Shown here: one piece after another, positions 34,968 to 46,959 of the stretch
Layout: each line of letters opens with the position of its first letter
Numbering within the stretch: position 1 is the stretch's first letter
The notes under the pieces: model-generated
The model's input: the letters and a program-made list of their open reading frames with translations, nothing else
Told to the model about the DNA's origin: nothing
Databases searched by the model: none
Position numbers and translations under genes: made by a program
Assembly (NCBI RefSeq): GCF_008831285.2
Contig: NC_045147.1
Location: 7,284,334-7,348,333 of the forward strand
Direction: 5' to 3'
Length of the DNA: 64,000 nt
DNA from: Nymphaea colorata
Taxonomy: Eukaryota; Streptophyta; Magnoliopsida; Nymphaeales; Nymphaeaceae

Positions 34968-35798
34968 TTTATGAAGTAAAATTAAAATGTTAAGAAAAAC
35001 TTCCACATCTTGTAGGCAAATCATGTTAAGCATAAACAGATGCAAACTCCTTTAGAAACATTGATAATTTCAGAACATGGCAAAAAAAAAAGGCATGAAT
35101 CATGCTAAATCATCATACACTTTGAAAGTCAGAGCTTCTCTAGAAGGAACCTTTTGGCCTCACCTTGACAATGATACTGAGATCATTTGTCAAAACTAGT
35201 AACAATTCATATCTGAATAAAAAACTCATGTGTTGACCACGGTTAAAAAGGAAAGCAATTAGAAGTTAAGTTTCCAGTCTTCAATCCCTTCAAATGCACA
35301 AATGAAAATTCCCATGGTCATTCAGCTTACTTATATGCATCACAATTATTCCATAGATAACCATGCACTATTCTTTTCCACAGCCTTAACTAGCGGCTTC
35401 TATAAAGATTGTGCAATCAAACTAGCCAAAAACACTACAAAATATAAGCCTATACGAGGTGACAAATTTCATGCTACTGGTGATTGTTACCGCCACTGTA
35501 ATTGCTGCTGTAAAAACCATCTCTACAGGCCTGTGGCAATGATTTTGTGATCACTGCCGTAGATGTTCATAGCAAATCACTGTTATAGGTATCTATACCA
35601 ATTTCATATATGTTTTACATAAAAACCTGCACTATATGAATGTCAATTGAGTTTGACAATACGACAAACAAAAAATAGCCAAACAATTTGCAAGATGAAT
35701 ATTGCACCAAAATTTCTCACTTAAAGAACTTTACATAATTATGAATAACAATACCTCGACAAAGTAAGAGCAGCATAAGTGAAAATGAATGCAAGGAG
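31738..35798. other. MED23 3' UTR and intergenic region; no gene seen
   Basis: The first several hundred bases are presumably 3' UTR. An AATAAA lies at 32528-32533, but whether it is the polyadenylation signal cannot be told. The frame at 32167-32466 has no recognisable domain and may be transcribed 3' sequence. The remainder is AT-rich. Around 35420-35580 a phrase CACTACAAAATATAAG followed by a GTGA/TTAC-rich stretch is reminiscent of a decayed CACTA terminus, but no partner was found. Confidence 0.5.
34914..34966. repeat. TA microsatellite
   Basis: About 26 uninterrupted TA units. Confidence 0.95.
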
Positions 35799-35803
35799 AA
35801 CAA

Positions 35804-36172
35804 TGTTAAAAATCAAAATGAAGAAATAATTAAAGGGACATAAATTTTTAAAGTGGTTCAGCCAATGGGCCTACGTCCACTGCTCTATGTTTTCTTGCTT
35901 GCCTTCCTTTGGTGAAGAGGCTCATTTATATAAAGGAGTTACATAAGGGGTCTCTAGTCCCCAAGAAACATGACTTTTCATCTTTCAACATACATGACTT
36001 TTCATCTTTCAACAGACATGACTTTTCGTCTCTCAAAAGACATGTCTTTTCATCTCCTAAGAGACATGACTTTTCATCTCCCAACAGACATGACTTTTCA
36101 TCCCTCAAGAGACATGACTTTTTATCTCCCAAGTAATTCACTTTGAGAGCCTTCTTGGTATTTCTGTTAACA
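35804..36172 (-). repeat. copia H 3' LTR with 24-bp minisatellite
   Basis: 35969-36136 consists of about seven 24-bp units of the form CATGACTTTTCATCTCCCAA plus CAGA, with the divergence concentrated at unit ends. Confidence 0.92.
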
Positions 36173-39100
36173 TCCTCCCGCAAGCTCAATGCTCTAACAA
36201 TGAGATTGAACTTATTAATTATTTGATAATGGTGTTGCTTACTAAGTGGCTTAGTTAAAATATCAGCAACCTGATCTTTGGAAGAGATGTATTGAATTTT
36301 CAAATCTCTTTTAGCCAATTTTTCTCGAACAAAATGAAGGTCAATCTCTATGTGTTTTTTGTGGCTATGATACACAGGATGAGCTGAAGATAGGCTGCAC
36401 CGATGTTGTCGCACTATAATATGGGAGGCTATGATTAAACAACACAAAGGTCTTTTAATAAAAATTATAACCACATGATTTCAGAAGTAGTATTGGCAAT
36501 AGATCGATACTCAGCCTCAGTGCTACGAGAGACAACTGGCTACTTTTTAGCACTCCATGAAACTGGATTAGATCCAATAAACACTGCATATCCACTTGCA
36601 GACCGTCTATCATCAAGACATCCTGCTCAATCTGCATCACTGTAAGCATTAATATTAAGAATTAAACTAAGTCTAATAACATGACCATAATCAATAGTGT
36701 GTTTAAAATATCTTAGGATTCTCTTTACGACATCCTAATGGACATCAGTAGGATGATGCATGTATTGACAAACCTTGTTTACAGCATAAGAGATGTCTGG
36801 ACGAGTCATAGTAGAGTATTGAAGAGCGCCAACAATGCTGCGATAAAGAGTTGGATCATAAAAAATTGATCCAGTTTGAGCAGATAAAGCAGGGGAGCAT
36901 ACCATGGGAGTTGAAACTCTCTTAGTTCTAAGCATATTTGTTCTTTTGAGAAGCTCGAATACGTATTTTCTTTGAGACAATATTAGCTTATTGTCAATTC
37001 TTTTTGCTTCTATGCCCAAAAAGAAATGAAGTTCACCCAGATCTTTAATGGCAAACTCATTTTTGAATTGACAAATAATTTTATGAATATATTCAGGGGA
37101 GCTTTCTGTTATGATCATGTCATCCACGTATACCAAAACATATAGAAGTAATTCTCTTTTTCTCAAAATAAAAAAGATGAATCTGTTTGAGCCTTTTTAA
37201 AACCAAAATTTTGGAGGAATAGACTAAGACGGACAAACCATGCCCTAGGAGTCTGTTTTAAATCATATAAAGCATGTTCAAGCTTGCATACATGATTTAG
37301 AAAAGAACGATTTTGAAATCCTGGTGGTTGAACCATATAAACTTCTTCTGAAATAGATCCATATAGGAATGCATTTTGAATATCGAGCTGATGTATTTTT
37401 CATTTTTGACTAATAGAAATAGTCAATATTATCTGAATTTTAGTAGACTTCACAACAGGGCTGAAAGTTTCAGTATAGTCAATTCATTCTTTTTTACTAT
37501 ACCCCTTGGCGACGAGTTTAGCCTTGTATCTTTCCAATGATCAATCTGCCTTTCGCTTGATTTTGAACACTCATTTACATCCTACAATGTGTTTGGCTTC
37601 TTTCTTTGGAACAAGTTTGCAAGTATTGTTTCAAATAAGAGCATCATATTCTTCTTGCATGGCCTTCCTCCAATTTTCATCTTCATCTGCTTCCTTGAAA
37701 CTTTAGGGTTCTTTGTCTTCAAGAAGAGTGGAGACAAAAGCTTTTGGAATAGAGTATTTGCTAGAAAAATATGTATGGAACTCATTGTATTTAGGATTAT
37801 GTTTGAAGGTTCCCACTTGAGGTCTAGTAGTCATAAGATGAACTCGTTCTTGATTTGGTTCATTTTCATTGGATTGGGTTGGCTCCTCATTTCCAAGAGT
37901 TTCAGGTTGAGATTCACTATTTGTTTCAGACTGAAGTAAGGGTTCCTCTGATGTTGTGGAGGTACTACTTGATGGTATTGTAGGGTTTGAGAACTGATAT
38001 TCATGAGGAGAGGTTAAAATGATAGTTTGGTTTTAACTTTCTATATATTGAGTTTTAGTTCCTTGAATATCAATAAAAGGAAATTTTTTTTCATTAAATT
38101 GAAAATGCCTCGAAATATAGATTACTAGTTCGTACACCCAAACAATAATATCTTTTATGTTGAAGAGCATAGCCCAAGAAAACACATCTTTCAGATCGGT
38201 AATCTAATTTATTTTTTTGATAAGCTCTTAAACAATGAAAGCATTCACATCCAAAGATTTTGATGAAGCCATAATCAGGTTTTTCTTTGAACAATTTTTT
38301 CAAAGAAGAAGCAAAATCAAGAATCTTGGTTGGCATTCGGTTAATTAAATAAAAGCATTGGACCAAAAGTTCTTGGGAATATTACTTTCTACCATTAGAG
38401 ATAAATTTGTTTCAACAATATGTTTATGTCTCCTTTTAGCTGCTCCATTTTGTTCAGGGGTATGAGGACAAGAGATTCTATGTTCAATCCCATTATCGAC
38501 AAGATATGATTGAAGCCCTTGAAATTCTCCTCCCCAATCTGAGTGAAAAATATTTTATCTTGTATCCAGTGAGATTTTCAAAAAGTGCCTTAAAAGCTTT
38601 GAAAACATGGTTAACGTCTGATTTTTTTTTATCAAATAAATCCAAGTATATCTTGAAAAGACATCCATAAAAATCACATAGTACTTAAAGTTATTCACAC
38701 TCTCCACTAGAGCTAGACCTCATACATCAGAATAAATGAGTTCAAGCGGGCGTTTGACCTTATTTGAAATAGCATTAAATGGAAGTTTATGACTCTTAGC
38801 TTTTTTACAAGCATCACACAAATAATTCAAACAATCATCATAATAAGACAAATCACACTTGTTTAAAACCTTCTTAACAATGGAAAATGAAGGGTGACCA
38901 AGTCTTTTGTGTCTACCCAATAATCTGTCTTTCTTCAAGTTGTGCTTCCTTTTTTCTGCTACTAAGGTCTATCTTATATAACCCATCGCTGCTAGTTCCT
39001 TGATGAAGAATTTTTCTCGTTCCCTGCTGCTTAACATAGTACATATTAAGATGAAACTCAAAATAGACTCAATTATCCTTAAAAAAACGTTGTACGGATA

Positions 39101-40200
39101 ACAAGTTTCTTGCTATTTTGGGCACATGAAGGAGATCATTTAAAACTAAATTTTGAGATGTCTTTGAAGAGCCAATATGAAAAATTCTCAAACCTGATCC
39201 ATCTTCGATTTTTACTACATCTCCACCTTTGTATTTGACATAAATGGACAAGTTATTGATATCATTGGTGATGTGATGAGTCGCACCGGAGTCAGGATAC
39301 CAATTGTCATCTCTCATGTCTTGATTCAAAGCACTAGAAGAAACTGCATGATATGCTTGAGGAGACGTTGTCTTTTTTTCTTTAAGCAAGTTAGTATATG
39401 ACCAACAAAACTTTGCAATATGACCAACTTTTCTACATATTTGGCACACAAGACTATCACATTTGTATTGCTCACTTTTTCGGACTCCTCCTCTAGATTG
39501 GTAGTTATTTCTATCACGACCTTTGTAGTTGGTTTGCTTTAATTTGGCTTCTTGTATGAGAAGAAGCCCATGAAGTTTATTCAAAAAGACAGGGTCCTTT
39601 CGAGTTTCCATACTGACTTTAAAAGCAAGATATTCACTTGGCAATTCTCTTAGAATTTGAAGAACAAGATCATCTTCATCAACAGGTTTGGATGCAATGG
39701 CTAATTGATGAACAATAGCTTTTGCTTTGTTTATATAAACATCCATAGAACTAGACCCCTTTTTCAAATTTTGAAACTTTGATTTTAACTGCATTATTCG
39801 AACTCTGGATTGAGCAGCATATGACTGCCTAAGAGCACTCCAAACCTCTAGAGAGGTTTTTCAACCAATAATTTGGATATGTATTGCTTTAGATAGAGAG
39901 GACTTAATCAAACTCAAGAGTAAATGATCATTTCTCAGCCATTCAATATATTCTGAACTAATTTCAGTTGTTCCACATCTAAACATTGACGGAGCAGGTT
40001 TGCTTCCATCAATATATCTCATAATCTCAAATGAGATCAAGATTGAAGTGAATTGAGATTCCCAAATAAGATAATTTTCAGCATTTAACTTGATGGTGAA
40101 GAAATGATGTAAATTACTTGGGTACTAAAGAGGAGAAGCAAGAAAATTCATACCCGTATCAGAGTTGACTCCTGTATTTGATGATGCTTCTTGATTTGCC
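36173..40200 (-). pseudogene. copia H gag-pol, many lesions
   Basis: Reading leftwards from about 40200: gag (LNAENYLIWE-type start near 40090; LKSKFQNLKKGSSS at about 39785), zinc knuckle CQICRKVGHIAKFC (about 39446-39405), protease DSGATHH (about 39290), preintegrase LLGRHKRLGHPS (about 38920), integrase remnants (38870-38380), the integrase tail KIFGCECFHC (about 38250), RT with YVDD (about 37128) and RNase H (HIEIDLHFVREKL about 36340; VADILTKPL about 36255). Stops and frameshifts separate nearly every domain, so no functional polyprotein is possible. Confidence 0.88.
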
Positions 40201-40268
40201 ATGAAAATGAAAACGGTAACACAAGATGTAATCCTTAGGATCTAGCAGCAGCACTAACAAGGGCCAGT

Positions 40269-40281
40269 GGCTCTGATACCA
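40269..40281 (-). other. copia H primer-binding site
   Basis: The reverse complement is TGGTATCAGAGCC, next to the LTR. Confidence 0.9.
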
Positions 40282-40650
40282 TGTTAAAAATCAAAATGAA
40301 GAAATAATTAAAGGGACATGAATTTTTAAAGTGGTTCAGCCAATAGGCTTACATCCACTGCTCTATCATTTCTTGTTTGCCTTCCTTTGGTGGAGAGACT
40401 CATTTATATAGAGGAGTTACATAAGGGGTGTCTAGTTCTCAATAGACATGACTTTTCATCTTTCAACATACATGACTTTTCATCTTTCAACAGACATGAC
40501 TTTTCATCTCTCAAGAGACATGTCTTTTCATCTCCTAAGAGACGTGACTTTTCATCTCCCAACAGACATGACTCTTCATCCCTCAAGAGACATGACTTTT
40601 CATCTCTCAAGTAATTCACTTTGATAGCCTTCTTGGTATTTCTGTTAACA
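40282..40650 (-). repeat. copia H 5' LTR with 24-bp minisatellite
   Basis: It is the partner of 35804-36172 and the same length. The minisatellite spans 40447-40614 with the same number of units, so copy number has not changed since insertion. Confidence 0.92.
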
Positions 40651-41049
40651 AACTGTTGTCTTTCTAAATGACTCCAAATTTGGAACATAAACAAAAAAGT
40701 GGTCTACCAAGGCATCTGACAAGATCAATTCAGCCTGCACACCACAATTTCAAGTAATGAATCAATCAGACATGTACAAGCTTCACTTACTTATTGAAGC
40801 TTGGTTTTGTGAGGGCTGGAGTGGATAAGGTGCTTAAATGGGTCACTATTGCTAGTTTTGCCATGTTTATTAACGGAAGGGGGGGTGCTTACTGCCACAT
40901 TGGCAATGTTTGAGAGGCAGAGTGACCCTTTCTCACCCTACTCTTCCTGGTGGTACTAGAGATGCTATCTAGAAAACTTAGAAAAGAAATCATTCACCAT
41001 AATATTAAGTTTCAGTGAGAATTGAAGCAATATTACATTCCTGCTGGCC

Positions 41050-41760
41050 AATTTTTTTGTGGATGATATTATCTTAATTGGTAAGGTCTGATCTCCCATC
41101 TGTCAGGTGCATTGCAAGTTCTAGAGGAGATGGAATTGAAGGCAGGACTTGTAATTAACCCCCATAGATCTGTGGTTTCCCTTTTTAAATTTAATGGAAT
41201 TCTCTCTCTCAATGTGGTGGACTGTCCTGGGTGGCAGGAAGCACATATGCTACTCCAATATTTAGGGCTTCCATTGTTTAGTGGAAATCTGCTTGTTGGA
41301 CATTGTGACCAGTTGAAGAGGAAAATTATTGACAAGTTAACTAGTTGGAGAGGGGACTCTTGTCTAGTGCTGCGTGTTCTCCACCTAATTGTGGGTTTTT
41401 GGATGATGGCGTTCAACGGTTCAAGTTACTAAGACAGATTGTTAACTTTATTAAAAGGGAATGTTCTAACTTCTTGTGGGGAGACCAAAATAATTGTAGA
41501 AATCTTGTCAAATGAAGAACATTGTATATGTTTGCCCTTGTTGGAAGGTGGTGCTGGGTTGGTGGACCTATATATGGAGGTTTCGATAGATCACAGATGA
41601 TTTTCCTGCTCTTCAAAGTTGGGCTCTCCAATTCAATGTGGGCCCCCTTTATGAGGGAAAGATACCTTCAATCAGCACGTCGTCTCTTGGTGGCTAACTT
41701 CCTCCCAGCCCCAATTAATGCGCTCCTAACCCCTGACTGAGGACTTTTGCTTACATGTCC
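41050..41760 (+). pseudogene. LINE (L1-type) reverse transcriptase fragment
   Basis: FVDDIILIGK near 41056-41085 is the non-LTR RT F-DD box. It is followed by LEEMELKAGLVINPHRS (the GL-IN-KS block), the YLGLPL motif (about 41260), LKRKIIDKLTSWRGD, and after a frame break an FLWGD and GP-Y/RYLQSA-type continuation. This order is that of plant L1 ORF2 downstream of the catalytic core. Several stops and shifts are present, and the 5' and 3' ends are missing. Confidence 0.82.
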
Positions 41761-42973
41761 AAAGGTTATCTCTTCTCAAATGTTCTTTTGCTCACAAACA
41801 TTCCCAAAAGTGAATGAGGAGCACGTTTTTGTCGCTAAAACACTACGTACGTGGGATTTGTTTCAATGCCAAAAAGATTCGTCTCTCAGACAAATTCCAC
41901 CCACTTCGAAAGGACAGCAAAGATGATTCCAAGCAACACCATGAAACCTTTGTCCATTTTCTGAATCGCCCCAAAGGAACCTGCCGCATTTCCTTTCAAT
42001 GAAGGATATAACAGACTTGGGAATCTTAGACTATATCATATAGTAGCCAGCCATTTGATTGATAACATTATCGTATAGAAGGAAACTCGTGGGGCTCATC
42101 CATAATCCTCACTGAGAATGGACGGTCCAGTTATCGTTGCCTTTAACAATCCACAAACTTCAATGGAAAGGATGCTCAGTCACCTTCCTTTCACTTTTCC
42201 TCTCTACTAGAAGTGCAGCTGAGTAGGCACAGGATTGTATCCCAAAATAATGCCCCACAAATAACCTAGTTAAAAGCAGATCCGGGATGAGTCTACATAT
42301 AATTTCAATTTTGAACTTCATACAAATTATAAATCCACATTATTTTTGGATTAGGTGTCAACAATCCGGTTGTAACTGAGTAGGATATAAATGGATCTGG
42401 GTAGTAACAAACAGGGAGTTTAGTAAAATGTATCTTTTCATGAGGCTAACAAATTCAACCTGCTTGAGTCAGTTACCGTTCAGGTCCTTCTATGGTACCG
42501 GAATACTTGGAATTTCATTTGTATCATCCATAAAAATTAACCTGTATCAGGCCATACTGGACTATTTTCTATTTTTTACATTTAAAAACTAATTAATAAT
42601 TACTTTTTAATATTTGTCAAAAAACTCTTATCCTTCTCACCCCTATCAGTATGCCTGAACAATAAGCCGAGCAACTTAAGCTTGCTGTTCTGCTAAACAA
42701 GTCGAGCTCGAGCTTATGTTTAGTTCATTTTTTTAGCTGAGTTGAGTTCGAGTTCATGAAACTTGACTCCGCTCAGGCAAAACCAAACGACTGTCCATGG
42801 GAAGACTCGAAACAAGTATTTATTGTCTCTTAAACTGTTTCATTTTCATTTCATTATGTGTTCTCTCTTTGCTCTCTTCATTTCCATCTAACTCCAAGGC
42901 TGACTGATTCTTTTGGGCAGCACTGCCACAAACGACCGGAAATTGGCGACGCTAAAATCAACAACTCAAAGGT

Positions 42974-43014
<41 letters not shown>

Positions 43015-44160
43015 GAAACCCTTAATCGAGCCAGGGTTTCAGCTTGTGCAAATGAGGGTTTCACAAACCATTTTAAAAACCCTTACTCGAGCGAGAGTTT
43101 TTTACAACCTTCTCGATCAATCAGCTAAAGATTTTTCTTTTTCCAGATTTTCGTACAGTGAGATATGCCCTTCTCCTTTGCAGAAAATGCCACCTTCAGC
43201 CTCCTGCCTCTACTGTCATCTTCCTCTCTAACAGTAACAAAAGCAACAACACCCAAAACGTGTTAAACAAGACGAGCTTAAGCTAACATTGTAAAGCTCG
43301 ACTCAAGCCCCAACCAAGCTTGATAGGAGCGGAGCCAAGCTCGAGCTGGCATGCTGTGTCTACAGTTGCCCATCAGCCAGAAACACACAGCTTGATACGA
43401 TGTTATACTGGATATAAACGTATGATAAACAAAAGCATACATAACATTCGATCATAAAAGACGAGCAATCTTACATGTTCATCAAACAAGTTGAAAGACT
43501 GGCGAGGTTAATATCCAAAGATGTTGCCGGTTGTAATGTACATTTAAAAAAGCATGCAAAATTAGTTTCCTATCCAAATCTTTCCAAAGAGGTAAAATAT
43601 GAAACTCGCATCCAAAAGTGTTGAAGTCAAATTCACAAGAAAAAAAAAACTGCCATTTATAAGAAAATGAATCCGCATAATTTTTAGTTGCGCAGTAGAC
43701 ACAATGATTTTGGCATCTCTTTCTGTCAGAAGCCAGTGCAGGTTGCGTAGGTAAAAGATCAGTATGATTGGATTCAGGTATACAAGAAGTTTGATCGCGG
43801 GTTTGTTTGGGCATGAAAGTCGATTCACTTCAGTGAGGTACAAAGATTATTTAGTTTATTCATCTACCCATGATCCAATTCGTTTCTTGAGCAGATAAAT
43901 TTTAGAACCGACTCGTAGTCATAGGTATCCAAGCTGTGGATATAGGACGAATTCAAGACACACAGCTTGAGTTGACTAGAGAAGGCCCAGTGGCACTCCT
44001 GCCCCATCAGCCTCATAAATCCCCCCCGTCCCCATGTCCCCTTCCCCCATCACACACAAGCACACTCGCACCCACATATTCCGCACAAATTTCAAAATTC
44101 TAGTATCAAGTCAATAACGTTCACATTAAATATATTTATATTCCTGCTGCTCCTAGAAAT
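41761..44160. other. intergenic, no gene recognised
   Basis: No exon with convincing homology on either strand. A CT microsatellite lies at about 42974-43010. Two stretches rich in AAGCTCGAGCT-like phrases (about 42680-42780 and 43270-43350) look like a decayed dispersed repeat; ends were not found. Confidence 0.5.
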
Positions 44161-44200
44161 TGTCTAGACCATTAGCAACGGGAAATTTGATATATCTACG

Positions 44201-44220
44201 CACACACACACACACACACA
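44201..44220. repeat. CA microsatellite
   Basis: About ten CA units in the 3' flank of the thioredoxin exon. Confidence 0.9.
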
Positions 44221-44311
44221 AAGGCTCTCACATATATATACACAGGAGTACAAGCAAAATTCACAAACTTCGTGCATACAGCAAAGTTGTGAACATTCTG
44301 CACGCATATCC

Positions 44312-44646
44312 TCATGCAGTGCCAGAATGCAGCGCAAGCTTCCTTTCAAGCTCTCCCCTATCAGCACCAACAACCTTGTCTAGCTCCTTACCATTTCTTA
44401 GGAAAAAGAATGTCGGAACACTGTTTATATTGTACTCTGCTGCAGCTTCTCTGAGTTGATCAATGTCAACCTTGAGAAAAGCCACTTGAGGATGCTTCCT
44501 GGCTAGCTCTGAATAGACAGGAGATATCATTCGGCAGGGACCGCACCATGCAGCAGTGAAGTAGAGAACCACTAGGCGCAACAAAACCTTAGCAGCAGAA
44601 AACTTAGAAGCCAACTCATTGACAGATTGGATGACGATAACAGTCC
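44312..44646 (-). CDS. thioredoxin-domain exon, probably the last exon of a TDX-like TPR-thioredoxin
   Basis: Read leftwards from 44646, about 111 residues form a complete thioredoxin fold: VVLYFTAAWCGPCRMISPVY with the redox-active WCGPC, then FLKVDIDQL, the cis-Pro motif VPTFFF, FLRNGKELDKVVGADRGELE, and TGA at 44312-44314. The VIVIQSVNEL start and the DKVVGAD-(K/R)G-LE end are characteristic of the C-terminal domain of plant TDX (Hsp70-interacting TPR protein/thioredoxin), a disulfide reductase and chaperone. Just upstream is TTTGGCAG, a good splice acceptor, so the exon would start at 44646 (phase 1). No TPR exons are recognisable before the retroelements start at 46636, so the 5' part is displaced or lost. 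A small single-domain Trx starting at 44662 is a less likely alternative. Confidence 0.75.
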
Positions 44647-44984
44647 CTGCCAAACAGCTCATTATTCAATTGCAAGAGCACTCTTACACGTTCTCCGACT
44701 ACATATTCAGGAAAGCTGTCTAAAAATGGGATCAAAATATATGCTACTAAATGTTACACGTGAAATGAAAGCGTGTTACAGAAGTGAATCCAAACGTCCA
44801 ATCAAGCAACCTACAAAACTAGTTCTGGTTTGCCTATAAAATATTCTATGGCTCTCTGCCCGAGAATGTGTCCAGTTCTCCACATGATCCAGTTTTAAGA
44901 CCATGGGAGACAAGCAAGCCTTGAGAATGATTTTGGAGGCCTTGATAGTCGAAAGCGACGTGCTCCCTTTACCAAGATAAAGAC
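44647..44984. other. upstream intron or flank of the thioredoxin exon
   Basis: No further exon recognised on either strand. The splice acceptor lies at 44647-44654 on the minus strand. Confidence 0.4.
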
Positions 44985-44987
44985 TTA

Positions 44988-45256
44988 GGCTGTGTTTGGA
45001 TGGATGGAAAGGAAAGGATTTTAATGGATGGAAAGGGAAAGGAAAAAAAGGAGGGAAAATATCAATGAAGGAAAGGCAAAGAAAGGAAATGAAAGGAAAG
45101 GAACTACTATAACTTTCCCTTCCCTCCCCTTCCTTCCACCCAAACATGTATAAAATTAGAACTTTCCTTTCCCTCCACTCTTTCCCTTCATCCAAACAAC
45201 TCTCTACTAATATTTTCCTTTTCTTTCCACCTGTTTCCTAACATCCAAACACAGGC
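44988..45256. mobile_element. Tourist-like MITE (PIF/Harbinger type), 269 bp
   Basis: The terminal inverted repeats are GGCTGTGTTTGGATG on the left and its near-perfect complement CATCCAAACACAGGC on the right (one mismatch). The element is flanked by TTA at 44985-44987 and 45257-45259. Small size, TTA duplication and GGCTGTGTTTGG ends are the signature of plant Tourist MITEs. The interior is GGAAAGGAAA-rich on one side and complementary on the other, so the element can fold on itself over much of its length. Confidence 0.9.
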
Positions 45257-45499
45257 TTAGGATATGGAATAGGATGATTTCTCCTTTCTCAATGATTTCA
45301 TTTACAAAGCAAGCTGAGGTACTTACAGCAAGCGTGAACAGTGGAACTTTTACAAGCTTGGTACACATGATACAGCTGTTACAAAGAATAAAATGCTGTT
45401 ATAAAGAATATTACAGTTATGAATTTGTCAAGCAACCAATCATACGATTGCATCTTCGGCTGCATCCACTCTTTCACGACTTTCAGTTACATCCTCTTT

Positions 45500-45860
45500 T
45501 TCACAGCATCGATTATCATCATTATTATTTTTGCCTGGGAAGAGGACGTGGCCGAGGCATTGGAGGACATGGATTTCAATGCACTTATTGTGAAAAGCAA
45601 AGTCATCTTGAGGATCAATGTTTCGACTAGCATGAGCATCCTCCTCCTTCCTTATATGCACCCAACAAAGCTATTGCCTAGGTTTAATCCAATAACGGGA
45701 CCAGTTGCTAGTCCATCTATAGATGCTATCGCTCGAGTTGCATAGAAAATGATCAACTGGTTGCATAACATTTTGCATCAACCTCGTCCTCCCTTTTATG
45801 TCCAATATGACATGCTCTACAAATAACACGCTGACCAATAAAGGTAGGGTATGGATTATT
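45500..45860 (+). pseudogene. gag zinc-knuckle remnant of a retrotransposon
   Basis: A Gly-Arg-rich stretch (GRGRGRGIGGHG) precedes CTYCEKQSHLEDQC (45580-45621), a CX2CX4HX4C zinc knuckle as found in LTR-element gag. The frame stops soon after. The following 200 bp show no preserved protease motif. Confidence 0.65.
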
Positions 45861-46093
45861 GATTTAAGTGAACCAGACATTTTTTAGGGATTCGATGTTT
45901 TCTGCATCACATCTCTCTTCTTCCCCCATCATATTACATTGTGGTACCAGTGACCTACTCCTCAAACCTTTTAAGGCAGAAAACAAATAAGGACAGGGGA
46001 AGCAACAGAGAAGCATAAACATAAACAGAAAATCAAGGTAAATCCAAACCCTTGCATGGGATGACCTTCTCATTAGTCTCATGCACATACAGC

Positions 46094-46266
46094 CAGGGGC
46101 GGAGCCAGGATTTTTTTCAGGAGTGGGCCAAACGATCCGCAGGTCGGGCCAAGAGGAGCAACCGGTCTGGCCAAACTAAAAAATTTTGATTTTTTCAATA
46201 TAAATTTTTTTTTCCTGCACTCACCTGGGCCATGGCCCAGGTGGCCCCCCTTCCCTCCGCCCCTGC
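46094..46266. mobile_element. hAT-type MITE, 173 bp
   Basis: The ends are CAGGGGCGGAG and CTCCGCCCCTG, perfect inverted repeats. The 8-bp sequence CATACAGC flanks it exactly (46086-46093 and 46267-46274). An 8-bp duplication and CAGGGGCGG ends indicate the hAT superfamily. The interior has further complementary arms (GGGCCA/TGGCCC). Confidence 0.92.
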
Positions 46267-46274
46267 ATACAGCG

Positions 46275-46635
46275 TTCACCACATCGTGCTGACAACACAA
46301 GCACCCGTGTCAGTGTGACATGGCTGTGAGTGTGCCGTTGACACGGCACTAGGTGTGCCTGGTACTGTCAACTGCACCTGGTCATTTTAGTCCATTTTAG
46401 ACATGCACCCTACCCACCGTCAACAGTGAGCTGGGTGCGGTCAACCCATGTGAAGGCATTTTTGTCCCATTTTTGGTAAACTTAAACAAGAAAACAAAAG
46501 AAGGCTTCCTTCAAACGAAACCCTAACTTTCATTTCAAGCCCTCTTTCATCTCTCTCTGCTACTCTTCCCTCCTCTGTCAATTTTCCCGCTTTCTGGCAG
46601 CTTTAGGCAAATGTTGCCATCACGCGACCTCTAGG
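46275..46635. other. spacer, nothing recognised
   Basis: No exon or element end supported. GTGTCAGTGTGAC/GTTGACACGGC phrases near 46310-46345 are locally repetitive. Confidence 0.4.
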
Positions 46636-46959
46636 TGTTGTGAAAAGTGACTATAACAGTCACAAAAGATGCATATAATGATAAAAAGGCACTAAGGCCA
46701 AGCGGAGAAAAATAATACTCATTCAATAAAATATATGAAGGTTGTATAATACAGCTCAAGTATTTATACATAAAATAAATGTGAAGGAGAGGAAGGAGAG
46801 AGGCTGTTCTAGCCGTTGGAACTCCCAACGGCTGGAACAAGGGTTAAACAAAAAGAAAAATAAAAGAAAAAAATAAAATACATAAAAAGGAAAGTAAAAT
46901 GTAAAAAATGTAAAACTTAACCTAACTATGATATCAACAAGATATCTTATTTCCTAACA
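46636..46959 (-). repeat. copia C 3' LTR (left boundary approximate)
   Basis: The right end TTCCTAACA (46959) is followed by a purine tract on the minus strand (AAGGGGGAGT), the normal 3' LTR junction. The left edge is taken at the first TGTTG (46636) but is uncertain because no partner LTR is present. It contains an AACGGCTGGAAC/GCCGTTGGAAC inverted phrase. Confidence 0.6.

Larger units (their letters stand above)
35804..40650 (-). mobile_element. copia H, full-length but decayed Ty1/copia element
   Basis: The LTRs are at 35804-36172 and 40282-40650, with perfect TGTTAA...TTAACA termini. A primer site abuts the right LTR and a short purine stretch the left. The flanking pentamers are AACAA on the left and AACTG on the right, so the target duplication is imperfect or lost. 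The LTRs have diverged by roughly 20-25 positions, making this one of the older full-length elements here. The coding part is heavily broken. Confidence 0.9.

Noticed and set aside
35969-36136. Regularly spaced 24-bp repeats that could suggest a CRISPR-like array
   Set aside because: The units are directly contiguous with no unique spacers, and they lie inside a plant retrotransposon LTR, duplicated in the partner LTR.
35926-36474. Open frame with an 8-residue LLRDEKSC-type repeat
   Set aside because: It is the minus-strand reading of the LTR minisatellite joined to the copia RNase H tail; the opposite strand is equally open. It is not a gene.
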